Notes under the pieces: model-generated | The model's input: only the letters and a program-made list of their open reading frames with translations | What the model was told of the DNA's origin: nothing | Databases searched by the model: none | Shown here: positions 43,252 to 53,000 of the stretch, piece after piece | How positions within the stretch are numbered: the first letter of the stretch is position 1 | Layout: every line of letters starts with the position of its first letter | Assembly (NCBI GenBank): GCA_937951875.1 | Contig: CALGAN010000028.1 | Span: 1-64,000, forward strand | Reading direction: 5' to 3' | DNA from: an uncultured Alkalilimnicola sp. | GTDB lineage: Bacteria > Pseudomonadota > Gammaproteobacteria > Nitrococcales > AK92 | Length of the DNA: 64,000 bases | Made by a program: the position numbers and the translations under genes

Positions 43252-43895
43252 GCCGCTTGGCGCCGGGCGCGCGGTGACCTTCCGTCGCGCCGCCCGGCTT
43301 GGCCGTCGAATGGGCTCATCGTCGTTGGCGGGAGCTTTCCCGAATCGAGAACAAACGATCATTTCCCACGGTTTTTTCCGCCTTGACGGCCTTGAACGGC
43401 TTCCGGCAGAGACTGGCGAGCACCCGCTTTATTGGCCGACGTTTCGGCGCAAATGTTGAGAACCACCGACGCGCATGAAATCAGCCGATAAGGCGGTGAG
43501 GCCGTGCCAGCCAGCCGGCCTGATCGCGGAGCGGTGAGCGCAAGGAGCGCGGACATGCGGCGCGCGTGAAAAGCCGGAATCGACGATTTCGGAGCGGATT
43601 TCAGGGAGGTATGTGTTTCCCAAACCGGTGCTGATGGCCGCCGTGAGTCGACCGAAGATGCGGTCATGGCGGGGCGTTTTGCGCGAACGGAAAATTGCTG
43701 ATATCGCTTCGGGCGGCGGCCAGACTGGCCAGCGCAGGTAAGCGTCAGCGACCCAGAGCCGTGGCGAGAAGCAAAGAGGACCGTTCTCGACTAGGCTACG
43801 GAAGTCGCCACCAGGAAGGGGCAGGTTCATGCCAGGGATGGATCGGACCCGAGAAAAGAATGAATCCGTCTCCTCTTTCCTTGTTCAGGTGAGGC
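43252..43895. other. Intergenic stretch without a convincing gene
   Basis: 644 bp. Begins with the hairpin at 43262-43298. A 133-codon minus-strand frame (43429-43830) is present but shows no recognisable domain or ribosome-binding site, and codon composition is irregular. Otherwise nothing identifiable. Confidence 0.45.
43262..43298. terminator. Hairpin after speE
   Basis: GCCGGGCG (43262-43269) pairs with CGCCCGGC (43291-43298), continued inside by CGCG (43270-43273) with CGCG (43286-43289) past a one-base bulge, 10 bp after the speE stop. Followed only by TT, so termination is probable rather than shown. Confidence 0.45.
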
Positions 43896-44756
43896 ATGAA
43901 ACCAGGAATCGCTTTGATCACCGGATGCTCCACCGGCATCGGCCGGGAACTGGCGCAGCAGCTGGCGCGCGAAGGCTGGACCGTGTACGCCGGCGCCCGC
44001 AGGCCGGAAGCCTTGCAGTCGCTGGCGAGCGACCGGCTGCGCCCGGTACGGCTCGACGTCAACGATGCCGAGCAGATCGCCGCCTGTCTCGCGCGCATCG
44101 AGCAGGAAGCCGGGCGGCTCGACCTGCTGGTCAACAACGCCGGCTACGGCGCCATGGGGCCGGTGGTGGAAATGCCGCTGGAGCAGGTGCGCCGACAGTT
44201 CGAAACCAATGTGTTCGCGCCGCTCGCCCTGGTGCAGGCGGCGCTGCCGCTGCTCGCCCGCGAGCGCGGTAGCTTGGTGGTCAACATCGGCAGCATCTCC
44301 GGCGTCCTCACCACGCCGTTCTCCGGCGCCTACTGCGCCACCAAGGCGGCGCTGCACAGCCTCTCCGACGCTCTGCGCATGGAGCTGGCGCCGTTCGGCG
44401 TGCGGGTGCTGACCGTGCAGCCGGGCGCCATCCAGTCCGAGTTCGGCAACAACGCCCAGCGCAACCTCGCCGCCACCTTGCCGGCCAGTTCCCGCTACGA
44501 GCCGCTGCGCCCGTACATCGAAGCTCGCGCCCAGGCCTCGCAGCAGGGCAGCACGCCGACCGAGGCGTTCGTGCGCGAGCTGGTGCGGACCATCGGTCAG
44601 GATTCACCGCCGGCCGTGAAGCGCATCGGCAAGGGCAGCACCGCCTTCCTGCTGCTGAAGCGGCTGCTGCCGACTCGGGTGCTGGATCGGTTGCTCTCGC
44701 GCAAGTTCGGCTTGGCCGGCTTCACCGCCGACGCCACCAACCGCGCGCCGGCCTGA
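43896..44756 (+). CDS. SDR-family oxidoreductase
   Basis: 286-residue classical short-chain dehydrogenase/reductase. Cofactor motif TGCSTGIG (9-16), NNAGYG, catalytic Ser in GSISG and YCATK (Tyr/Lys) are intact. GARRPE after the second strand, with Arg, suggests NADP(H). The C-terminal 50 residues include helices seen in membrane-associated SDRs. Followed after 7 bp by a small gene. Substrate unknown. Confidence 0.9.
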   Translation: MKPGIALITGCSTGIGRELAQQLAREGWTVYAGARRPEALQSLASDRLRPVRLDVNDAEQIAACLARIEQEAGRLDLLVNNAGYGAMGPVVEMPLEQVRRQFETNVFAPLALVQAALPLLARERGSLVVNIGSISGVLTTPFSGAYCATKAALHSLSDALRMELAPFGVRVLTVQPGAIQSEFGNNAQRNLAATLPASSRYEPLRPYIEARAQASQQGSTPTEAFVRELVRTIGQDSPPAVKRIGKGSTAFLLLKRLLPTRVLDRLLSRKFGLAGFTADATNRAPA

Positions 44757-44763
44757 TCCCGCC

Positions 44764-44982
44764 ATGACCGTCGGCCCCTACGATCACCTGCCGGACGTGC
44801 GCGACGGGCTCACCCGCTTGGAGCGCATCGTGATGACCGTGCTCGCCGAAACTCAGCGCGAGCGCGGCGGCCGCCCCGTGCCCACCGCCATGCTCTACGG
44901 CCGGGTGCTGGAGCGGATCGACATCAGCAAGGCGGAGCTGCAGGCGTGTCTGCGCAAGCTGGGCAAGGAGTTGCCAGGGTAG
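44764..44982 (+). CDS. Small unrecognised protein
   Basis: 72 residues, soluble, mostly helical by composition (DISKAELQACLRKLGKEL at the C-terminus). No known motif. Kept because it follows the SDR gene by 7 bp on the same strand and has even coding character. It may be translated with that gene. Confidence 0.6.
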   Translation: MTVGPYDHLPDVRDGLTRLERIVMTVLAETQRERGGRPVPTAMLYGRVLERIDISKAELQACLRKLGKELPG

Positions 44983-45103
44983 GGGTGAGCGGCTCATTGG
45001 GTCGCGCGCAGCGGGCGCATCGCCGTCGGTGATGCGCTCCGCAGGACTGCGCCGGCGGCGTGCCGCGTCGTGGCAGCCTTCCGTTCAAGGCAGCGTGAAA
45101 ATT

Positions 45104-45628
45104 CTAGAGAAGCTCCTCGCTCGGCCGCTTGCCGCGCGAGGGCTGGTTCCGGATTCGCTGCTCGGCCGCCCGCCGCATGGACTCGATGGCGTAGGTCGAG
45201 CCTTCCAGACTGAAACGGACCACCTTGAATAGATCGTTCTGTAGCGGAACGGCGAATCCGACGCGGCTGGCGGATTTGGCGATGCGGTCGATATCGTCGA
45301 AAGGGGTGATGAAAAAGACGTTGTAGTCGTCGAACTTGTGCGAGCAGATCAGGGTGACGTGCGCCGACCCGGCGTCGGAATTCAGCAGCGCCGGGTATTC
45401 GTCGCCGATGTCGCAAGTAGTTTTCACGCCGATAAGGTAGTAGCAGGAGCCGGAATCGAAATAGCAGTACTGGCCGAACGCATGGCCCGACGGCGTCGCC
45501 GTCGCCGCGTAATAGTAGCTGTCGCCGTCGATGTCCCACTGCCAGTCGTGCGACCGCCGCGGTTCGGCGCCCGCCGGGGTGATGGCCGACAACAGCGCGG
45601 CGCCCAGAACGATGCTCTGCAGTTTCAT
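45104..45628 (-). CDS. Exported protein of unknown function
   Basis: 174 residues: signal peptide (1-20, ending PAGA), then a Tyr/Asp-rich domain with four cysteines in the pattern YCYFDSGSCYYLIG, KTTCDIG and LICSHK, which may form two disulfides. Ends in a basic helix (SMRRAAEQRIRNQPSRGKR). ATG at 45628 gives the complete signal peptide and has GAAGG upstream; the frame extends further 5' but that part is not protein-like. No function recognised. Confidence 0.75.
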   Translation of the reverse strand: MKLQSIVLGAALLSAITPAGAEPRRSHDWQWDIDGDSYYYAATATPSGHAFGQYCYFDSGSCYYLIGVKTTCDIGDEYPALLNSDAGSAHVTLICSHKFDDYNVFFITPFDDIDRIAKSASRVGFAVPLQNDLFKVVRFSLEGSTYAIESMRRAAEQRIRNQPSRGKRPSEELL

Positions 45629-46088
45629 GGTTTTACCTTCGTTATTCGCTGGCGGACGGTGGCAAAGGCGGTGTCCCGCGTTGCCGCCGCCAAAGCCTCT
45701 GGCGGCTCGACGATCGTTCGAGAAATGCGTGCAAGGCGATTCCCCATGCCCCACGGCGCAATCTTAGCGCAGGGATAGTGTGAATAGCGTTTTGCGGCGG
45801 GTTGGTGCACGCAGGGTCGCCATGAAGCCTGTTCTCTCGAAGGCGGGGAGGGCAGCCATGGGGTGAGCTTTGTGGTTTGTTGGTGTCTCTCTCCCACAAG
45901 ACGCTGGCGGTATGCCCACATCGACCGAGAGCGATTTTCCAGTGCGTGGTAGCTGAAACTTGGCAGGACGGTGGCCAGTCAGTTCCCTCCCCCCCTCGTG
46001 GGGGAGAGCGTAGCGAGGGGGGGAAGGGACGTAAGAGGCGACTGTCCTGCCTGATCCCAGCTACAACGCACGTGGAAAGCGCGCGGTT
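45629..46088. other. Intergenic region holding a repeat
   Basis: 460 bp between the exported protein and the thiolase. Contains dispersed repeat copy 3 (45970-46028). No gene or RNA recognised. Confidence 0.5.
45970..46028 (+). repeat. Dispersed intergenic repeat, copy 3
   Basis: Shares GTCAGT, CCCCCTCGTGGGGGAGAGCG and TAGCGAGGGGG in order with the copies at 14061-14126 and 20375-20439; the right flank is shorter. The inner arms are 45991-45999 and 46013-46021. Confidence 0.55.
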
Positions 46089-47273
46089 TTAGGCCCGCTC
46101 GATGGCGATCGCCGTGGCTTCGCCGCCGCCGATGCAGAGCGAGGCGACGCCGCGCTTGAGGCCGTATTTCTCCAGGGCGGCGAGCAGGGTGACGATGATG
46201 CGCGCGCCGGAGGCGCCGATGGGGTGGCCGAGGGCGCAGGCGCCGCCGTGGACGTTGACCTTGTCGTGCGGCAGGTCGAGGTCGCGCATGGCGGCCATGG
46301 TGACCACGGCGAAGGCTTCGTTGATCTCGTACAGGTCGACGTCGGCGGTGCGCCAGCCGAGCTTGTCCAGCAGCTTGCGGATGGCGCCGACCGGGGCGGT
46401 GGTGAACCAGGCCGGTTCCTGGGCGTGGCCGGCGTGGCCGAGGATGGTGGCCAGCGGGGTGATGCCGCGGCGCTCGGCTTCGGAGCGGCGCATCAGCACC
46501 AGGGCGGCGGCGCCGTCGGAGATGGAGCTGGCGTTGGCGGCGGTGACGGTGCCGTCCTTGCGGAAGGCGGGTTTCAGCGTGGGGATCTTCTCCGGGCTGG
46601 CCTTGCCGGGCTGCTCGTCGTGGCGCACCTCGACCGGGCCCTTGCGGCCGCTGACGGTGACCGGCACCACTTCCTTGTCGAAGCTGCCGTCGGCGATGGC
46701 GCGCTGGGCGCGGCGCAGCGACTCCAGCGCGTAGTTGTCCTGGGCCTCGCGGCTAAAGCCGTAGTGGGCGGCGGTGTCCTCGGCGAAGGTGCCCATCAGC
46801 CGGCCCTTCTCGTAGGCGTCCTCCAGCCCGTCGAAGAACATGTGGTCGAGCACTTGGCCGTGGCCGAGGCGGTAGCCGGCGCGGGCGCGGTCGAGCAGGT
46901 AGGGGGCGTTGCTCATGCTCTCCATGCCGCCGGCCACCATGACGTCGGCGCTGCCGGCCTTGATCAGGTCGTGGGCCAGCATCACCGCTTTCATGCCGGA
47001 GCCGCAGACCTTGCTGACGGTGGTGCAGGGCACGCTCCTCGGCAGCCCGGCGCCGAGCGCGGCCTGGCGGGCGGGCGCCTGGCCGATGCCGGCCGACAGC
47101 ACGTTGCCCATGAACACTTCCTGCACGTCCTCGGGTTGCAGGCCGGCGCGCTCGACGGCGGCGCGGATGGCGGCGGCGCCCAGTTCCGGGGCGCGCAGGG
47201 CGGCCAGGTCGCCCTGGAAGCCGCCCATCGGGGTGCGGGCGTATGCGGCGATGACGATCGGATCGTTGCTCAT
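46089..47273 (-). CDS. Acetyl-CoA acetyltransferase / 3-ketoacyl-CoA thiolase
   Basis: 394-residue thiolase with acyl nucleophile C90 in SKVCGSGMK, H350 in GHPIGASG and C380 in LCIGGGEATA intact. The CGSGMKA and GGACALGHP sequences match acetoacetyl-CoA thiolases (AtoB/PhaA) closely. Last gene of the long minus-strand run that includes icmF; it would yield acetyl-CoA or propionyl-CoA from the final ketoacyl-CoA. Gap of 141 bp with a hairpin separates it from the hydrolase gene. Confidence 0.93.
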   Translation of the reverse strand: MSNDPIVIAAYARTPMGGFQGDLAALRAPELGAAAIRAAVERAGLQPEDVQEVFMGNVLSAGIGQAPARQAALGAGLPRSVPCTTVSKVCGSGMKAVMLAHDLIKAGSADVMVAGGMESMSNAPYLLDRARAGYRLGHGQVLDHMFFDGLEDAYEKGRLMGTFAEDTAAHYGFSREAQDNYALESLRRAQRAIADGSFDKEVVPVTVSGRKGPVEVRHDEQPGKASPEKIPTLKPAFRKDGTVTAANASSISDGAAALVLMRRSEAERRGITPLATILGHAGHAQEPAWFTTAPVGAIRKLLDKLGWRTADVDLYEINEAFAVVTMAAMRDLDLPHDKVNVHGGACALGHPIGASGARIIVTLLAALEKYGLKRGVASLCIGGGEATAIAIERA

Positions 47274-47356
47274 GGTTGGTGCTCTCCGGAGTTGGGTTTG
47301 CGTTCTTCGGGCCCCGGCGGCGGTGGGCCGCGAACCGGACGGCCCGCTCTCCCTAG

Positions 47357-47379
47357 CCCGCTTCCGTGAAGGGAGCGGG
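47357..47379. terminator. Hairpin between HIBCH-like and thiolase genes
   Basis: CCCGCTTCC (47357-47365) pairs with GGGAGCGGG (47371-47379, one T.G pair) around GTGAA, in the 141-bp gap. No T-run; may limit rather than end transcription. Confidence 0.35.
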
Positions 47380-47414
47380 GCCTTGAACCGATATGCCTGA
47401 CAGACGCGCGGCCG

Positions 47415-48572
47415 TCATGCGGCGACCACCGGCGCGCCGGCCGCGTGCGTCTCCTTGCCGCTCAACGCCGAGCCCTCGAGGCCGGCCGGCGGCAGGAACA
47501 GCGCCTCGACCATTTCCTCGCTCACCTCGGCGAGCGTGGCCGGCTGCCAACGCGGGTTGCGGTCCTTGTCCACCAACAGGGCGCGCACGCCTTCGGCGAA
47601 GTCCGGGCGGCGGGTGAGCTGCACCGACAGCTCCAGCTCGCGCTCGAAGGTCTCGCGCAGCGACAGATGACGGCCGCGCCGGTACTGTTCGAGGATCACC
47701 CGCGCCGAGGTGGGGCAGCCGCGCAGCAGCGTTTCCAGGCCGGCGGCGAGCCAGGGGGTGTGCTCGGCCTCGGCGCGCAGCGCGGCGACGATGTCCTCGA
47801 CCCGGTGCTGGTCGGTGGCGCGGTCGATCGCCTCGCGGTGGCACTCCAGCTGCGGTTCCGGGCGGGGCGCGCGCCGCTCGGCGGCGAAGCCGCGCAGCAG
47901 CCGGGAGAGCAGGGCGCGATTGGCGCCGGGGTCGTCGCTCCAGTCGGCGGCGGTGAGTGCGGCAGCAACCGCTTCGCGCTGCTCGTTGTCGAGGAGATAG
48001 TCCGCCAGGCCGGCGTACAGGGCGTCGGCGGCGTTGATCGAGCAGCCGGTGAGGGCGAGGTACAGGCCGGTGCGGCCGGGCATGCGGTTGAGGAACCAGG
48101 TGCCGGCCACGTCCGGGTACAGGCCGATGGTGATCTCGGGCATGGCCAGGCGCGACTCGGCGGTGACCACGCGGTGGCTGGCGCCGGCCATCAGCCCCAG
48201 GCCGCCGCCCATGACGATGCCGTGCCCCCAGCACAGCAGCGGCTTGGGGTAGGTGTGGATGAGGTAGTCCAGGCGGTATTCGGTGGCGAAGAAGCGCTCG
48301 ACCGTGGGGTTGGGGCCGGGGCCGTGCGCCTGGATGGCGCGGTAGAGGCCGACGATGTCGCCGCCGGCGCAGAAGGCCTTGCCGCCGCTGCCGGCTAGCA
48401 TCACGCAGGCGATGGCCGGGTCCTCCGCCCAGCGCTGCAGCTGGGGCAGGAGCAAGTCGATCATGGCCTGGTTGAGGGCGTTGAGCGTGCGCTCGGCGTT
48501 GAGGGTGGCGAAGCCGACGCGCTTGCCGTTGGCGGCGGCGCGCTCTTCGAACAGTACCGGTTGTTGCTGCAT
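47415..48572 (-). CDS. 3-hydroxyisobutyryl-CoA hydrolase-like crotonase-fold protein
   Basis: 385 residues, crotonase superfamily. Oxyanion segments GKAFCAGGD (64-72) and GIVMGGGLGL (118-127); E146 and D154 in MPEITIGLYPDVAG match the HIBCH catalytic residues, and the length and C-terminal half also fit HIBCH rather than the shorter hydratases. HIBCH releases 3-hydroxyisobutyrate from its CoA ester in valine/isobutyrate breakdown, which fits the icmF neighbourhood. Enoyl-CoA hydratase activity cannot be excluded. Confidence 0.87.
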   Translation of the reverse strand: MQQQPVLFEERAAANGKRVGFATLNAERTLNALNQAMIDLLLPQLQRWAEDPAIACVMLAGSGGKAFCAGGDIVGLYRAIQAHGPGPNPTVERFFATEYRLDYLIHTYPKPLLCWGHGIVMGGGLGLMAGASHRVVTAESRLAMPEITIGLYPDVAGTWFLNRMPGRTGLYLALTGCSINAADALYAGLADYLLDNEQREAVAAALTAADWSDDPGANRALLSRLLRGFAAERRAPRPEPQLECHREAIDRATDQHRVEDIVAALRAEAEHTPWLAAGLETLLRGCPTSARVILEQYRRGRHLSLRETFERELELSVQLTRRPDFAEGVRALLVDKDRNPRWQPATLAEVSEEMVEALFLPPAGLEGSALSGKETHAAGAPVVAA

Positions 48573-48611
48573 CGATCGTCTCGGTTGCGGTTGATCTGGC
48601 GCGGCGCGGGC

Positions 48612-49415
48612 TTAGCCGGCGGCTTGCCGGCGCACCCAGCGCGCGATGATTCCATGCAGGGCGTCCAGGCCGTCGGTCAGCGCCGCCGGTCCCGGCTGCA
48701 GGATCAGCGGCGACTTTATCTCATGCAGCTCGCCGTCGCGTACCGCCGGTACGCTTTCCCAGCCGGGGCGGGCGGCCACCTGCTCGGGGCGGAACTTCTT
48801 GCCGCACCAAGAGCCGATGACGATGTCCGGCGCCCGCCGCACGATCTCCTGCGGGTCGGCGATGATGCGGTCGCGGCCGAGGCTGGCGGCGGCGCGCTCG
48901 GGGAAGATGTCCTCGCCGCCGGCGATGGCGATCAGCTCCGATACCCAGCGGATGGCGCTGATCGGCGGCGAGTCCCATTCCTCGAAGTAGACGCGCGGGC
49001 GGCGCGGCAGGGTCTGGGCGGCGGCGCGTACCCGCTCGATGTGGGCCTCCAGCGCTTGCGCGTAGCGCTCGGCCTTGTCGTGGGCGCCCACCAGCGCGCC
49101 GAGCCGGCGCACGTAGCCGAGGATGCCGGCGACGCTGCGGTGGTTGGCGATCCACACCTCCACGCCGGCCTTGATCAGCGCCTGGGCGACGTCGGCCTGC
49201 ATGTCGGAGAAGCCGATCGCCAGATCCGGCCGCAGGGCGAGGATCTGGTCGATCTTGGCGCTGGTGAAGGCCGAGACCTTGGGCTTTTCCTTGCGCGCCT
49301 GCGGCGGGCGCACGGTGAAGCCGGAGATGCCGACGATGCGCGCTTGCTCGCCGAGGGCGTAGAGCACCTCGGTGGGTTCCTCGGTCAGGCAGACGATGCG
49401 CTGCGGATAGCCCAT
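48612..49415 (-). CDS. BtuF-like cobalamin-binding protein without signal peptide
   Basis: 267 residues, PF01497-type (periplasmic binding protein, BtuF/FepB class) fold: RIVCLTEEPTEVLYALG, VVGISGF-like second strand, KIDQILALRPDLAIG and PPISAIRWVSELIAIAGG. Unlike true BtuF it begins directly with the mature domain and has no signal sequence, so it should stay in the cytoplasm. It lies between the adenosyltransferase (8 bp) and the HIBCH-like gene, beside icmF, suggesting a role in handling B12 inside the cell. Binding to cobalamin is inferred from family and context. Confidence 0.82.
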   Translation of the reverse strand: MGYPQRIVCLTEEPTEVLYALGEQARIVGISGFTVRPPQARKEKPKVSAFTSAKIDQILALRPDLAIGFSDMQADVAQALIKAGVEVWIANHRSVAGILGYVRRLGALVGAHDKAERYAQALEAHIERVRAAAQTLPRRPRVYFEEWDSPPISAIRWVSELIAIAGGEDIFPERAAASLGRDRIIADPQEIVRRAPDIVIGSWCGKKFRPEQVAARPGWESVPAVRDGELHEIKSPLILQPGPAALTDGLDALHGIIARWVRRQAAG

Positions 49416-49423
49416 GCCCGCCC

Positions 49424-49978
49424 TTACCGATCCCGGCGCCACAGGGTCTCGCCGCCGCCGGCGTGGCGGTTGAGCAGGCGCGCCATGACGAACAGCACGT
49501 CGGAGAGCCGGTTGAGATAGTGCCGGCCGGCGTCGTTCACCGCTTCCTGCTCGGCGAGCGCCACGACGGTGCGCTCGGCACGGCGGCAGACGGTGCGGCA
49601 GACGTGCGCCTGCGCCGCCGCCAGCGAGCCGCCGGGCAGGATGAATTCCTTGAGCGGCGGCAGGGTGGCGTTGGCGTCGGCCAGCCATTGGTCCAGAGCC
49701 AGCAGCCGCTCCTCCTTGAGCAGCGTGAAGCCGGGGATGCTCAGCTCGCCGCCGAGGTCGAACAGATCCTGCTGCACGCTGCCGAGCAGCCCGTCCATGT
49801 CCAGCTCATCGGCCGGTAGGCCGATCGCCCGCAGCAGGCCGATGTGCGAGTTGAGCTCGTCGACGTCGCCGACCGCGGCGATGCGCGCGCTGGCCTTGCT
49901 CACGCGGCTGCCGTCGCCGAGGCCGGTGGTGCCGGCGTCGCCGGTGCGGGTGGCGATCTTGGAGAGGCGGTGTCCCAT
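49424..49978 (-). CDS. Cob(I)alamin adenosyltransferase, PduO type
   Basis: 184 residues. N-terminal ATP-binding signature TRTGDAGTTGLGDGSRVSK and the C-terminal CRRAERTVVAL and LNRLSDVLFVMARL motifs of PduO/MMAB-type enzymes. It makes adenosylcobalamin from cob(I)alamin and ATP and can hand it to a mutase. Its position directly after icmF (57 bp, with a hairpin) indicates that it supplies IcmF. Confidence 0.93.
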   Translation of the reverse strand: MGHRLSKIATRTGDAGTTGLGDGSRVSKASARIAAVGDVDELNSHIGLLRAIGLPADELDMDGLLGSVQQDLFDLGGELSIPGFTLLKEERLLALDQWLADANATLPPLKEFILPGGSLAAAQAHVCRTVCRRAERTVVALAEQEAVNDAGRHYLNRLSDVLFVMARLLNRHAGGGETLWRRDR

Positions 49979-50002
49979 GAATGTGCGGCTCCCGGTTGTT
50001 CC

Positions 50003-50027
50003 GTCCCCCTCGGCGCGCGAGGGGGAC
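50003..50027. terminator. Hairpin directly after icmF stop
   Basis: GTCCCCCTCG (50003-50012) pairs perfectly with CGAGGGGGAC (50018-50027), loop of five, nine bases beyond the icmF stop on the minus strand. There is no T-run; it may lower expression of the following genes relative to icmF or protect the mRNA end. Confidence 0.45.
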
Positions 50028-50035
50028 TGACGTTA

Positions 50036-53000
50036 TTACATGTTCCGCCGGTACTGACCACCCACCTCGAACAGCGCCGCGGTGATCTGCCCCAGCGAGC
50101 AGACCCGCACGGCGTCCATCAGCACCTCGAACACGTTCTGGTTGTCGAGCACCGCCTGCTTGAGCCGCTGCAGCATCGCCGGCGCCTCGGCGGCGTGGCG
50201 TTCTTGGAACTCGCGCAGGCGCTTGAGCTGCGATTGCTTCTCCTCCTCGGTGGAGCGCGCCAGCTCCAGCTCCTCGGGGATGTCGTCGCCGTTCGGGTTG
50301 CGGAAGGTGTTGACGCCGATGATGGGCAGCGAGCCGTCGTGCTTGCGGTGCTCGTAGTAGAGCGATTCCTCCTGGATGCGGCTGCGCTGGTAGCCGGTCT
50401 CCATGGCGCCGAGTACGCCGCCGCGCTCGGCCAGGCGCTCGAACTCGGCGAGCACCGCTTCCTCCACCAGGTCGGTGAGCTCCTCGATGATGAAGCTGCC
50501 TTGGTTGGGGTTCTCGTTCTTGGCCAGGCCCCACTCGCGGTTGATGATCAGCTGGATCGCCAGGGCGCGCCGCACCGACTCGTCGGTGGGCGTGGTGATC
50601 GCCTCGTCGTAGGCGTTGGTGTGCAGGCTGTTGCAGTTGTCGTAGATAGCGATCAGCGCCTGCAGCGTGGTGCGGATGTCGTTGAAGGCGATCTCCTGGG
50701 CGTGCAGCGAGCGGCCGGAGGTCTGGATGTGGTACTTCAGCTTCTGGCTTCGCTCGTTGGCGCCGTACTTCTCGCGCATCGCCACCGCCCAGATGCGCCG
50801 CGCCACCCGGCCGATCACGGTGTATTCCGGGTCCATGCCGTTAGAGAAGAAGAACGACAGGTTCGGCGCGAAGTCGTCGATGTGCATGCCGCGCGCCAGG
50901 TAGGACTCCACGTAGGTGAAGCCATTGGCGAGGGTGAAGGCGAGCTGGCTGATCGGGTTGGCGCCGGCCTCGGCGATGTGGTAGCCGGAGATCGACACCG
51001 AGTAGAAGTTGCGCACCTTGTTGCGCACGAAATACTCCTGGATGTCGCCCATCACCTTGAGCGAGAACTCCGTGGAGAATATGCAGGTGTTCTGACCCTG
51101 ATCCTCCTTGAGGATGTCGGCCTGCACCGTACCGCGCACGTTCTGCAGCACCCAGGCGCGGATCTCGGCGGCCTCCTCGGCGGTCGGCTCGCGGCCGTGC
51201 TCGGCGCGGAAGCGGTCCAGGCGCTGGTCGATGGCGGTGTTCATGAACATCGCCAGGAGGGTCGGCGCCGGGCCGTTGATGGTCATGCTCACCGAGGTCG
51301 ACGGGTCGCACAGGTCGAAACCGTCGTAGAGCGCCTTCATGTCGTCCAGGGTGGCGATCGATACGCCGGAGTTGCCGATCTTGCCGTAGATGTCCGGGCG
51401 CACGTCTGGATCGTGACCGTAGAGCGTCACCGAGTCGAACGCCGTGGACAGGCGCTTGGCCGGCATGCCCTCGGAGAGCAGCTTGAAGCGGCGGTTGGTG
51501 CGGAAGGCGTCGCCTTCGCCGGCGAACATGCGTGTGGGGTCCTCGTTCTCGCGCTTGAACGGGAACACTCCGGCGGTGAACGGGAAGGCGCCGGGCACGT
51601 TCTCCAGCAGCAGCCAGCGCAGCAGCTCGCCGTGATCCTCGAAGCGCGGCAGCGCCACCTTGCGGATCTTGTTGCCGGACAGGGTGGTGTGGGTGAGCTT
51701 GGTGCGGATCTCCTTGTCGCGCACCTTCACCACGTGCTCGTCGCCGGCATAGGCTTGCTGCAGCGCCGGCCACTGCTCCAACTGGGCGCGGGCGTGCGGC
51801 TCCAGGCGCGTCTCGCGCTGCGCGGCCAGCTGCTCCAGCGCTGGCGCGGCTTCGGCCTGCTCGGGGCACTCGCTGCGCAGCAGGCGCGCGGCCTGGCGCA
51901 GCTGCTGGATCTCGCGCGCCAGCCGCGCCTGCTCCAGCGCCCGCTTCTTGTAGCCGCGCACGGTCTCGGCGATCTCCGCCAGGTAGCGGGTGCGCGACGG
52001 CGGCACGATCACCACCTGGTGGGTGCTGTGGCGGGTGTTCACCTTGGGCAGCAGGCCGGGGCGCAGCGCCAGCCCCAGTTCGGCGAGGCGGGCCAGCAGC
52101 GCCTGGGCGAAGGCAGTGACGCCGTCGTCGTTGAAGCGGCTGGCCATAGTGCCGAACACCGGCATTTCCTCCGGCGATCGGTCGAAGGCGCCGCGGTTGC
52201 GCTGCACCTGTTTGGCGACGTCGCGCAGGGCGTCGGCCGCGCCCTTGCGGTCGAACTTGTTGATCACCACGAACTCGGCGAAGTCGAGCATGTCGATCTT
52301 CTCGAGCTGGCTGGCGGCGCCGAACTCGGGGGTCATGACGTAGACCGGCACGTCTACGAACGGCACGATGGCGGCGTCGCCCTGGCCGATGCCGGAGGTC
52401 TCGACGATGATCAGGTCGAAGCCGGCCGCCTTGCAGGCGGCGATCACGTCCGGCAGCGCCGAGCTGATCTCGGTGCCGAAGTCGCGGGTCGCCAGGCTGC
52501 GCATGTACACCCGCGGCCCCTGCGCCCACGGCCCGATGGCGTTCATGCGGATGCGGTCGCCGAGCAGGGCGCCGCCGCTCTTGCGGCGCGACGGGTCGAT
52601 GGAGATCACCGCGATGCGCAGCGCGTCGTTCTGGTCGAGGCGGATGCGGCGGATCACCTCGTCGGTGAGGCTGGACTTGCCGGCGCCGCCGGTGCCGGTG
52701 ATCCCGACCACCGGCGTGCGGCATTGCGCCGCCTGGGTCTTGAGCGCCTGCACCAGGGCCGGGTCGGTGCTGCCGTTCTCGAGCGCGGTGATCAGCCGCG
52801 CCAGCTCGCGCCAGGCCTGGTCGGTGTGGCCCTGGATGGCGGCCGGGTCGCGCGGCGCGTGCACGCTCAGGTCGCGGTCGCAGCGCATCAGCATCTCGCC
52901 GACCATGCCTTGCAGGCCCATGCGCTGGCCGTCCTGAGGCGAGTAGATGCGCGCCACGCCGTATTCCTGCAGTTCGCGGATCTCGGCCGGCACGATCACG

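Noticed and set aside
43429..43830. 133-codon minus-strand frame
   Set aside because: No domain, no ribosome-binding site, irregular composition; left as intergenic.
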